Positions 25,156 to 32,611 of a stretch of DNA of 51,532 nucleotides are shown one piece after another. Positions within the stretch are counted from its first letter, which is position 1; each line of letters opens with the position of its first letter. Position numbers and translations under genes: made by a program. The notes under the pieces are model-generated. The model was not told the DNA's origin. It searched no databases and was given only the letters and a program-made list of their open reading frames with translations. Origin of the DNA: Bacteriovoracaceae bacterium (GTDB lineage: Bacteria > Bdellovibrionota > Bacteriovoracia > Bacteriovoracales > Bacteriovoracaceae); NCBI GenBank assembly GCA_003245675.1, contig QKCN01000034.1, positions 1-51,532 of the forward strand, in the 5' to 3' direction.

Positions 25156-25440
25156 CTACCCCTCAAACCACTTTTCGCACTTTGCCCGTGCTTCCTCTCC
25201 CATATAAAAGAAAAAACAAAAACTAGTAACAAGAACAAGCAAAATGGCCAAGCAAATCACTAAGATATGAATATGCAAATAACCATTTATATAAAAACGC
25301 CATAACGCAAAAAGAGATGAAACTAAGACAAAAAATAGACCCAAGAAAATATCAAAAAAACTTCGATGGAAGAAAGCACCACACAACCCCGACAACATAA
25401 CGACAAATGCAAATACAAAAGAAATTATTTCTTTTTCCAC
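25156..25440 (-). CDS. Divergent complex I membrane subunit, NuoK-like
   Basis: The 94-residue protein has three TM helices, the size and topology of NuoK (about 100 residues). I chose the GTG at 25440 because GAGGAGG lies 5 bases upstream; the frame also has an ATG at 25491 inside the preceding gene. Aligned without gaps to NuoK from this start, Gly18, Gly21, Arg26, Gly34 and Leu35 coincide with '[20 protein letters not shown]'. The essential glutamate at position 36, however, is Phe36. In TM3, ILVICLAILLV at 59-69 aligns with 'ILAISLAAAEA', putting leucine (Leu68) where the second essential glutamate (Glu72 of E. coli) belongs. So the fold is recognisable but the proton-relay acids are gone. 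It overlaps the J-like gene by 16 bases. Confidence 0.75.
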   Translation of the reverse strand: MEKEIISFVFAFVVMLSGLCGAFFHRSFFDIFLGLFFVLVSSLFALWRFYINGYLHIHILVICLAILLVLVTSFCFFFYMGEEARAKCEKWFEG

Positions 25441-25883
25441 ACTCGCCTCCTCAAAACATGCATCATTATCAAAAACGAAGCTGCTCCCCATACAATCATC
25501 ATCACAAAATACTTTTCTCCAACTTGGCGGATATTTTCATTCAACAAGCCCGTATGATCGAGAGAGACGTCTACGAGAAAAAATGGGGTGATAAAAATGA
25601 GGGAAACAAAAATTGCAAATACAACGATCAAACTTTTTTTGGATAATGTCTTTTGCGTACCCCATGAAAGTGAATCTCCAAAATAGCACGCAAGTGAGAA
25701 AAAATAGTTATAAGCAACAAAAAACAAAGTACATATTGAAAAAAGAATAATCCAATACTCTGCTTTCCCATAGAGGGACCCCAAGGAACCTCCCAAAAAC
25801 AAAATAGAAAGGGCCCTGACTTTTTGTGCTTTTTGAAAATACAAAACGAGTGATATCAAAAGAAAAATCGCTGAAACAATCAA
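25425..25883 (-). CDS. Divergent complex I membrane subunit, NuoJ-like
   Basis: The 152-residue protein has five hydrophobic helices, compared with about 165-185 residues and five helices in NuoJ. The first three helices run through LILFSICTLFFVAYNYFFS-like sequence. A loop around 110-125 (SLDHTGLLNENIRQVGEKYF) precedes the last helix VMMIVWGAASFLIMM and a basic tail RRRVWKKK, matching NuoJ's 'iGxxLfxxYllpFExaSvlLLxAiiGAivLar'. The TM3 'Y-x-G-A-x-x-V-L-F-x-F' motif is not recognisable. Identification relies on size, topology, the C-terminal pattern and position between H-like and K-like genes. It overlaps the H-like gene by 4 bases. Confidence 0.6.
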   Translation of the reverse strand: MIVSAIFLLISLVLYFQKAQKVRALSILFLGGSLGSLYGKAEYWIILFSICTLFFVAYNYFFSLACYFGDSLSWGTQKTLSKKSLIVVFAIFVSLIFITPFFLVDVSLDHTGLLNENIRQVGEKYFVMMIVWGAASFLIMMHVLRRRVWKKK

Positions 25884-26875
25884 ACGCCACCTCCTCTTAA
25901 AAAAGAAAGAGCTGAATAATCAAGCAATGATAATGCCGGCAGTAAGAGAATCAAGAAAATGACAAAAGGAACAATTATTTTCAGCAAATATTTCTGAAAG
26001 TATTCGAATCTTACATTGTAAAAAACAAGTCTAAATCCATAAAAAAGCACAACCAAACAAAGTGTTGCACCCCAAATCACAAAATAAGAAGAATCAAAAG
26101 CCCCTTGTGATAATAACTCATGCCATCTGAATTGGTTATCAAAGAGCAGTGGTATATACAAACGAGAAATCAAAAAACATGAGCAAATAAAAACGGCATA
26201 TTCTCCATAAGAAAGAAGTCCGTAAAAATTATTTTCATCACGTTGACGAGATAATCCTTCGTCGTACAAGGACATAATTAGACGCTCTGATCTCATCCAC
26301 AAGAAAATTACTGACATAACAATTGCCGTAATTAAATATGTGATAAAGATGATCTTATTTCCATCGCGATCATGTTGTGACCATTGCAAACTCAATACAA
26401 ATAAAACCCACACAACAAACTGTACACTCATAAAACTAAGCATTCTACGCACTAAACGATAATGCCTTCTTAAGAGCAGAAAGAATGCTAAAGTAAAATC
26501 ATAAAATAAAAATAGAAAGGTGAGTCCCATAGAGTAGAAAACAAGCAATACACTTGCATCTGTCGACAGATTGGAAACAAAACGAACACCATCCCATATC
26601 CAACCATAAAGAAGTATGGGAATGAAAAAAAGCATACTCAAAGACAAAATATCGAGAAAATAGAATTCGTTATAGAGCGATTTCAGACCGTGAAAAAAAG
26701 AAGCATGAGAATTAAATAGATACCAATTAATTCGATGTTTATGAGGATTAAGCGTTCTCCCCCAACACAAGGAGATTTTTTTGTGCAACAAGAATAGAAA
26801 AAAAGTTGCTACAACTCCACTTAGCACAACTTTCATGTGTTCAAATGAAATTCCTTCACTCACAATCATGTTCAT
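25880..26875 (-). CDS. Divergent complex I membrane subunit, NuoH-like
   Basis: The 331-residue protein with about eight TM helices is the size of NuoH (about 325). Landmarks can be followed in order. CWGRTLNPHKHRINWYLF (37-54) stands where NuoH has 'GxIQxRxGPNRVGPxGLLQ'. FHGLKSLYNE (61-70) matches 'ADGLKLLxKE'. RRMLSFMSVQ (143-152) matches 'RAAAQMISYE', with Gln152 for the conserved glutamate. DEGLSRQRDENNFYGLLSYG plus EYAVF (205-229) matches 'EAESELVxGYxTEYSGMxFGLFxxAEY'. FRLVFYNVRFEYFQKYLLK (281-299) matches 'RAxxPRxRYDQLMxxxWK'. The RxGPN and most quinone-cavity residues are lost. The start is uncertain: ATG 26875 is taken, ATG 26836 is possible. It overlaps the A-like gene. Confidence 0.75.
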   Translation of the reverse strand: MNMIVSEGISFEHMKVVLSGVVATFFLFLLHKKISLCWGRTLNPHKHRINWYLFNSHASFFHGLKSLYNEFYFLDILSLSMLFFIPILLYGWIWDGVRFVSNLSTDASVLLVFYSMGLTFLFLFYDFTLAFFLLLRRHYRLVRRMLSFMSVQFVVWVLFVLSLQWSQHDRDGNKIIFITYLITAIVMSVIFLWMRSERLIMSLYDEGLSRQRDENNFYGLLSYGEYAVFICSCFLISRLYIPLLFDNQFRWHELLSQGAFDSSYFVIWGATLCLVVLFYGFRLVFYNVRFEYFQKYLLKIIVPFVIFLILLLPALSLLDYSALSFLRGGGV

Positions 26876-27215
26876 TACTCACTAAACAAATGGAAAAAAA
26901 CCAAACAATACATACAAATGCAAAAGACCCCCAATAATACCATCGCACCCCATTGGCCCCCTCTTGCTCGAACAAATAGAAAAAGAATTGCGCAACAAAT
27001 AAGGTGAAGAATGAGGCATAGAATGCAAAAAAGTTTCGAAAGTTAACAGAAAAGATACAAAGAAAATTCAGATGTTCATCCGAATCTTCTTCACGGGAAG
27101 TTGGAACACTTTGTTTTTTGAAATTTATTTTTTTTCGATTTAAAAAAACAAGACTAATCCAAAACAAAGCTATCGCTAAAATAATGTATATATAAAAAAG
27201 TAAAATTGACTTCAT
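26856..27215 (-). CDS. Divergent complex I membrane subunit, NuoA-like
   Basis: The 119-residue protein with three TM helices (about 4-25, 58-82, 91-113) matches the size and topology of NuoA (about 120-147). The cytoplasmic loop 26-57 has no YECG motif, so the conserved loop cysteine is missing. FRNFFAFYASFFTLFVAQFF (59-78) aligns with 'FxVRFYxVAxLFILFDVEVxFL', but FDVE reads FVAQ. It is the first gene of the seven-subunit cluster, as nuoA is in canonical nuo operons, which supports the call. It is divergent from mfd across 108 bases that should contain its promoter. Weak sequence similarity means the assignment depends partly on context. Confidence 0.6.
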   Translation of the reverse strand: MKSILLFYIYIILAIALFWISLVFLNRKKINFKKQSVPTSREEDSDEHLNFLCIFSVNFRNFFAFYASFFTLFVAQFFFYLFEQEGANGVRWYYWGSFAFVCIVWFFSICLVSNEHDCE

Positions 27216-27256
27216 CTTCTCTCATGCATATTTTTACAAACAATAATGATGTACTA

Positions 27257-27265
27257 TGGTATGAT
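27257..27265 (+). promoter_or_regulatory. Extended -10 promoter element upstream of mfd
   Basis: TGGTATGAT matches the extended -10 (TGnTATAAT) with one mismatch, 58 bases before the mfd ATG. No good -35 is found at 16-18 bases, which an extended -10 can tolerate. Confidence 0.4.
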
Positions 27266-27323
27266 AAAGCTCATCAAAAGTATATTTTGATCTATTTCCG
27301 ACCAAACCACTTAGGTATTGCTC

Positions 27324-30300
27324 ATGTTTGCACAAATCGATAATTATTTTTCCGCTAAATCACCACAGCTACAAGGGGTGACTTCTCTTCAACACGCCTT
27401 TTTGTTGCGAAGTGCAAAATTTTTTGAAAAGAAGAACCATATTTTTATTTGCGAAAGTTCAGAAATGGCAGAAAGAGTCTATGACTTTTTCAAATCATGT
27501 CCCAAGAGTAATCACGAAGTCATATTTCTTCCTAATCTAGAAACAAATCCATATTTGCCAACCCTTTTTTCACGCCGCGTCCTGAATCAGCGCTTTTTTG
27601 CACTGAATCGCCTTGCGCAAAAGCGAGACCAATTTTTTATCTTAATCAGTGACCTTGAAGCAATTACCCTCAAACTTCCCCCCATCTCCTTTTTTCAAGA
27701 AAAACAGATAAAAATTGCCACGAGCGATATTCTCTCCCCCGAAGAACTGGCCAAAAAACTCGTCGAACATGGATACTCACATTCTTTTAATCTCGACCTT
27801 CCTGGAACCTTTCTGCGTAAAGGTGAAATTTTTGATATTTTCCCTTTTGCGGCCAATACTCCCATTAGACTCGAATATTTCGATGAAATGATCGAACAAA
27901 TATATGAAATTGATAAGATCACTTATAAAACAAACAAAGATCACTCGTTTGATGAACTACTGCTTGCACCAACACCGCAGATATTTCTTTCCGAAGAGTT
28001 TGCCAAAAATATTCGCAAAAACATCCCTATACCACCTCCAGCTTTTAAAGAACGATTTCTGGCTAGACAAGAACTTATATCCAAAATCAATCAGGGCGAA
28101 GAAATTAACAACCTCTCACCTCTTATCCCCTTATTTTTTGAGGAAACCAGCTCGTTAGTTGAATATTTAAATGAACCTAATACTTGTTTCCATCTCACAG
28201 GACATCCTCATCCTATTCAGCAAGTCGAATTCTTTTTAAAAGAAATGCAACTCAGCTTTCAAGAGCAAGAAGAACAAAAAAGCTCTAACCTACTTCCTTC
28301 TCCTGAAAAATTATTTTGCAATCCTCTCGCGTCATTAATAAACAAAGAAAATATTTATTTTAGCAGTGCTCTTACATTTTCGGGGGCAACTCCAAACAAC
28401 AACACCATTTTGCCACTTGAAGACTTTAAAATATTTTGCCAACGACATAATATTTCACGCCCAAGCTACCATGAATTTCTAATGGCCCTCTTTGAATTTC
28501 TCAAAGAACACTTTGCACATGAAGGCTCTATTTTTATTTCAAAGAGCAATAAACAAGCAACTCAACAATTACAGCAAATGCTTGAAGAACACGAAGTTTA
28601 TGATCATTTAAAAGACCGCATTCACTGGATTGATATTCCTCTTGACCACGGTTTTTATAATGAAATAGAGAATAGTCTGATCATTGCCGACACCGATCTT
28701 TTTTCAGCCAAAACTCGCAAAGTCAAAAGATCCTACAAGGCTAATCTCGATCTATTTGCAGAACAGCTAGCGACCTTACGTCCTGGAGATTATGTTGTGC
28801 ATAAGGTGCACGGTATTGGCAAATATATGGGATTAGAAAGTATCGAAACGGCCGGTTTTCCCACAGACTTTCTAGTTATCCACTATGCCGAAGAAGATAA
28901 GGTTTATGTTCCTGTCTATAAAATGGATCAAGTACAAAAACACGCTGATCAGCAAAGTTTTTGTACCCTTTCCAATTTACGCAGTAAAAAATTTGATACT
29001 GCCAAACAACGCGCTAGAGAAGCCGCTAAAAAATTGGCTTTTGACCTTATAAAACTGCAGGCGCAAAGACAAAGTGCCAAGGCTTTTGCCTTTTCCGAAC
29101 CTGATGAAATCTACAAAGAATTCGAACTAAAATTTCCTTTTGAGGAGACAGAAGATCAAATAAAAGCCAGTTTAGATGTGCTCGATGATATGCAACAAGA
29201 AAGGCCCATGGATCGACTCGTTTGTGGAGATGTAGGATTTGGCAAAACGGAAGTCGCTATTCGTGGAGCCTTCAAGGCGGTGCTCGACAAAAAGCAAGTA
29301 GCGGTACTTGTTCCCACAACCATTCTTGCACTTCAACACGAGCACTCATTCATCGAACGACTCAAAGAGTTTCCCGTTACCGTCAAATCGCTATCGCGCT
29401 TCAAAACAGCGAAAGAAACCAAAGAGATCAAAGACCAACTAAAAAAAGGTACTGTTGATATAATTATCGGCACCCATAAATTATTAGCCTCCGATATCGA
29501 ATTTAAAGACCTCGGGCTTATTATTATTGATGAAGAGCAACGCTTTGGAGTCGCTCACAAAGAAAAACTCAAATTACTCAAAGCCAGTGTGGACGTACTA
29601 ACCTTGACCGCGACCCCCATTCCCCGAACTTTGCAATTGGCCTTTCTCGGAATTCGCGACTTATCACTGATTAATTCAGCCCCTCCCAAGCGGCAATCCA
29701 TCAAAACTCTCATCTCAGTTGATGAAGATCAAGTTATTGCCAATGCCATTGAACAAGAACTGGCACGAGAAGGACAGATTTTCTTCGTACACAATCGAGT
29801 CAATGATATTGAATTAGTCTATGAACGCCTAATCAAATTGGTACCCAGGGCACGCATTATAATTGCCCATGGGCAATTAAACGAACGCGAACTAGAAAAA
29901 AGAATTTCCGCATTTTATAATGGACAATACGACATTCTGCTCAGTACTACCATTATTGAGTCTGGCGTTGATATTCCGAGGGCCAATACCATGATCGTCA
30001 ACAATGCCGATCGCTTTGGCCTCTCCCAACTTCACCAATTGCGCGGACGCATTGGACGTTCTGATAAAAAAGCTTATGCCTACTTTCTCGTTAAAAGTTT
30101 TCAAATTTCTGGAGACGCAGAAAGACGTCTCAAGGCCCTCCAAACCTATGCGGAATTGGGTTCAGGCTTTTCTATCGCCTCTTCCGATCTTGAAATTCGT
30201 GGGGCAGGAGATATTTTAGGAGCAGATCAATCTGGACAGATTGAAGCCGTTGGCCTTGAACTTTATATGGAACTACTAGAAGAAGCACTACAAGAATTAA

Positions 30301-30779
30301 AGGGGGAAAAACAACTCATCCGCACAGATGTGGAAATTCAAATTCCCGAGCCGGCCCTTATTCCCGAAAGCTATATTCCCGATTCCCCGCTCCGACTCAA
30401 ATACTACAAGCGTCTTTCTTCTAGCAAAGAGATTGAAGAATTGGATGCTCTCATCGCCGAAATTTCCGATCGTTTTGGGGAATTACCTGCAGAACTTTCT
30501 AATTTAAAGGCCGTACTCCAAGCGCGAATTTACCTATCGCACTGCGCAGTGAAACAACTTAAGGTTGGCGGAATGGTTTTTTCTTTGAAATTCGATGAGC
30601 AACTACTGGCTGAGAATACTCAAATACGCGACAGCTTAGTTAATTTCTTCCTGCAAAGGCCACGTCAATTTACATTGCGCCCGGATTTCAGTGTTATTTG
30701 CCAACAAAAAGAAAAATTTCAACGCGACAAACTGGTAGAATTCTCAAAAATGATTGCACGACAATCTGAGTTATGTTAG
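27324..30779 (+). CDS. mfd: Transcription-repair coupling factor Mfd
   Basis: The 1151-residue protein has the complete Mfd domain order. An N-terminal UvrB-homology region lies at about 1-350. The CarD-like RNA-polymerase interaction domain (LRPGDYVVHKVHGIGKYMGL, near 485-545) follows. The RecG-like translocase has Walker A CGDVGFGKTE (about 634), DEEQRFGV (about 735) and TATPIPRTLQLAF, with motif V/VI STTIIESGVDIPRANTMIV and LSQLHQLRGRIGRS. The TRCF C-terminal domain contains IPESYIPDSPLRLKYYKRL. Mfd removes stalled RNA polymerase at template lesions and recruits UvrA, which is also encoded nearby. ATG 27324 is preferred over the in-frame TTG 27318. It is divergent from the complex I-like cluster. 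Confidence 0.98.
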   Translation: MFAQIDNYFSAKSPQLQGVTSLQHAFLLRSAKFFEKKNHIFICESSEMAERVYDFFKSCPKSNHEVIFLPNLETNPYLPTLFSRRVLNQRFFALNRLAQKRDQFFILISDLEAITLKLPPISFFQEKQIKIATSDILSPEELAKKLVEHGYSHSFNLDLPGTFLRKGEIFDIFPFAANTPIRLEYFDEMIEQIYEIDKITYKTNKDHSFDELLLAPTPQIFLSEEFAKNIRKNIPIPPPAFKERFLARQELISKINQGEEINNLSPLIPLFFEETSSLVEYLNEPNTCFHLTGHPHPIQQVEFFLKEMQLSFQEQEEQKSSNLLPSPEKLFCNPLASLINKENIYFSSALTFSGATPNNNTILPLEDFKIFCQRHNISRPSYHEFLMALFEFLKEHFAHEGSIFISKSNKQATQQLQQMLEEHEVYDHLKDRIHWIDIPLDHGFYNEIENSLIIADTDLFSAKTRKVKRSYKANLDLFAEQLATLRPGDYVVHKVHGIGKYMGLESIETAGFPTDFLVIHYAEEDKVYVPVYKMDQVQKHADQQSFCTLSNLRSKKFDTAKQRAREAAKKLAFDLIKLQAQRQSAKAFAFSEPDEIYKEFELKFPFEETEDQIKASLDVLDDMQQERPMDRLVCGDVGFGKTEVAIRGAFKAVLDKKQVAVLVPTTILALQHEHSFIERLKEFPVTVKSLSRFKTAKETKEIKDQLKKGTVDIIIGTHKLLASDIEFKDLGLIIIDEEQRFGVAHKEKLKLLKASVDVLTLTATPIPRTLQLAFLGIRDLSLINSAPPKRQSIKTLISVDEDQVIANAIEQELAREGQIFFVHNRVNDIELVYERLIKLVPRARIIIAHGQLNERELEKRISAFYNGQYDILLSTTIIESGVDIPRANTMIVNNADRFGLSQLHQLRGRIGRSDKKAYAYFLVKSFQISGDAERRLKALQTYAELGSGFSIASSDLEIRGAGDILGADQSGQIEAVGLELYMELLEEALQELKGEKQLIRTDVEIQIPEPALIPESYIPDSPLRLKYYKRLSSSKEIEELDALIAEISDRFGELPAELSNLKAVLQARIYLSHCAVKQLKVGGMVFSLKFDEQLLAENTQIRDSLVNFFLQRPRQFTLRPDFSVICQQKEKFQRDKLVEFSKMIARQSELC

Positions 30780-30819
30780 CGTTTTTATTAGATGGATTTT
30801 TTATACCAAGGATGTGTAT

Positions 30820-31629
30820 ATGCAAAAACTGGTTCTTGTAAGTTTATTTCTTCTTGCTTTCAATGCAGCTGCAGTAACCAAAGATACTGTCATTGCCGTT
30901 GTTAATGGCAAGAAAATCATGCGTTCTTTGCTTGAAAAGCGCTACCAACAAGATCAGCTCTTTCTCTCACATAAGGCCGTTACTCGCAAAAAGGTTCTTG
31001 ATGATCTCATCAATCGGGAATTGGGAATTCAGAGGGCCAAAGAAAATAAATTAGACCAAAACCCAATTGTGGCAGAAAAAATCAATGACATTCTCTATCA
31101 CGCACAAATTTCCAAAGACCTTGAAGACAAACTTAAGGGCCTAGATGTTAGTGATAATGAAGTTGAAGGTTTCTACAAACGCAACAAAGAATATCGCACG
31201 GCCCACATCCTCATTCGTCTCAAAGCAAATCCTTCTCAAGAAGAAGTAAAAATGGCATACCAAAATGCAATTAATATCTATGCCGAAGCCAAGAAGGCTC
31301 CTGCGGAATTTAGCAAACTTGCAAATAAACATTCGCAAAGTGATGCTTCTATCAATGGTGGAGATATCGGATTTCAAGTACCTACACGCCTTGCTCCCGA
31401 ATATTTTAATGCGATTAAAGGAAAAGTTGTTGGCACGATCACTGAGCCAGTGAGAACGCAATTTGGTTTTCACATCATCAAAGTCTTGGCCATCAAGGAA
31501 TATAAAGACATCGACAAAAATGTTTATAAAAAAATTATCTACGATGTAAAACGCGATAAAATTCTTGAAGATTACTTTGCTTCGCAGCGTAAAAAAGCCA
31601 ATGTAGAAATAATGGAAAAATTGATCTAA
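30820..31629 (+). CDS. Periplasmic parvulin-type peptidyl-prolyl isomerase
   Basis: The 269-residue protein has a signal peptide (MQKLVLVSLFLLAFNAAAV), an N-terminal SurA/PrsA-like helical domain with VNGKKI and LDDLINRELGIQRAKE, and one PpiC/parvulin domain at about residues 123-225. The parvulin domain is recognisable by RTAHILIRL, AEFSKLANKHSQSDAS, NGGDIGFQVPTRLAPEYFNA and FGFHIIKVL. It should catalyse prolyl isomerisation and assist folding of exported or outer-membrane proteins in the periplasm. The open frame reaches back into mfd. ATG 30820 is chosen for its AAGGA ribosome site and because it places the signal peptide at the N-terminus. It is followed directly by a strong terminator. 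Confidence 0.92.
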   Translation: MQKLVLVSLFLLAFNAAAVTKDTVIAVVNGKKIMRSLLEKRYQQDQLFLSHKAVTRKKVLDDLINRELGIQRAKENKLDQNPIVAEKINDILYHAQISKDLEDKLKGLDVSDNEVEGFYKRNKEYRTAHILIRLKANPSQEEVKMAYQNAINIYAEAKKAPAEFSKLANKHSQSDASINGGDIGFQVPTRLAPEYFNAIKGKVVGTITEPVRTQFGFHIIKVLAIKEYKDIDKNVYKKIIYDVKRDKILEDYFASQRKKANVEIMEKLI

Positions 31630-31635
31630 TAAATG

Positions 31636-31662
31636 AAGGCTCCTAATTTAGGAGCCTTTTTT
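31636..31662 (+). terminator. Rho-independent terminator after the PPIase gene
   Basis: A nearly uninterrupted 11-bp inverted repeat (AAGGCTCCTAA with TTAGGAGCCTT) is followed by a T run ending at 31662. It starts 7 bases after the stop codon. The next gene therefore probably has its own promoter. Confidence 0.9.
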
Positions 31663-31682
31663 GTATAGACGAATGAACTGCC

Positions 31683-31699
31683 AGGGGTATAATTCCCCT
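31683..31699 (+). promoter_or_regulatory. TATAAT box inside an inverted repeat directly before the SurA-like start codon
   Basis: AGGGG-TATAATT-CCCCT is a perfect 5-bp inverted repeat that ends at the base before ATG 31700 and encloses a consensus TATAAT at 31688-31693. If TATAAT is the -10 box, transcription would start at or beside the ATG, giving a leaderless mRNA. Alternatively, AGGGG is the ribosome site and could be masked by pairing with CCCCT. No clear -35 was seen. Confidence 0.35.
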
Positions 31700-32611
31700 A
31701 TGAAAAATCTACTTATTTGCTGTTTAATTTTTAGCTCGTTCCATACTTTTGCCAGCGACAAACCCCTAGATAAAATCGTGGCTATTTTCAATAAGGAAGT
31801 CATAACACTTTCCATGGTCACTCGTATTCAATCTAATATCAATGCTCGAAGAACAATCGCGCCCCAATTTTACCCCACTGATAAAATGACTCAAAAAGAA
31901 GTTATCGACCAAATCATTCATACAAGATTGATCAAAGAAAAACTTTTTGAAATGGGCTATAACATTACAGATGATCAGGTGGAAGATCAGGTTAAATCGA
32001 CGGAACAAAGATTAGGAATTAATCGCAAAGAACTTCTCGCCTATTTAAAAAACAACAATCTTTCTTTTAATGAATACTTTGAGCTTATTCGCAGCTCTAT
32101 TGAATTTAGCATTTTTCATTCTCGAGTCATCACTCCACTCATCTCTATTAGTGAGCAGCAAATCAAAAATACATTCTATCGCATGAATGCAGATAAACGC
32201 ACTTTGTCATTCAAATACGATCTTGTCCTCTTTATTGTTCCAGCCGCTGACGTTGGTGACAAAAGTCCATTACTGAAGGACTGGGTCAAAGAATATCGTC
32301 AAACAGGTATTCAAGCTTCTGCGATCAAACATTTGCAAGTAACCGAATTGGGAGAAGTCAGTGAAGAAGGGCTCGCCAAAAACATTATGACCTCTCTAAA
32401 GAAAACAGATGAAGGTGATATTAGCAGTCCCATTCTTAATGGAGACTCCTATAACCTCTTTTTTGTGCGCAAGAAAAATCTTGTTGAATCATCGATCTTC
32501 TTGGATGAAAAAGAAAAAATTCGCAATAAAATTTTCGCGGAAACCTCTCAAGATATGATGGAAATTTGGTTTAAGCGCGAAGCTAACAATCATTTCATTA
32601 AGATACTATGA
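31700..32611 (+). CDS. SurA N-terminal-like periplasmic chaperone
   Basis: The 303-residue protein has a signal peptide (KNLLICCLIFSSFHTFA) and a SurA-type N-terminal domain. DKIVAIFNKEVITLSMVTRI opens it, then QKEVIDQIIHTRLIKEKLFE, ITDDQVEDQVKSTEQRLGI and LSFNEYFELIRSSIEFS. These match SurA's 'VAxVNxxxIxxSxL', 'LxxLIxxxLxxQxA' and 'ISxxEvDxxI' patterns. The C-terminal part (about 170-280) has the spacing of a PPIase domain, but the usual H-I-L-[IL] and G-G-D-L-G motifs are absent, so isomerase activity is unlikely. The expected role is chaperoning outer-membrane proteins. Its TGA overlaps the ATG of uvrA (ATGA), so the two genes are translationally coupled although functionally unrelated. 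Confidence 0.8.
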   Translation: MKNLLICCLIFSSFHTFASDKPLDKIVAIFNKEVITLSMVTRIQSNINARRTIAPQFYPTDKMTQKEVIDQIIHTRLIKEKLFEMGYNITDDQVEDQVKSTEQRLGINRKELLAYLKNNNLSFNEYFELIRSSIEFSIFHSRVITPLISISEQQIKNTFYRMNADKRTLSFKYDLVLFIVPAADVGDKSPLLKDWVKEYRQTGIQASAIKHLQVTELGEVSEEGLAKNIMTSLKKTDEGDISSPILNGDSYNLFFVRKKNLVESSIFLDEKEKIRNKIFAETSQDMMEIWFKREANNHFIKIL

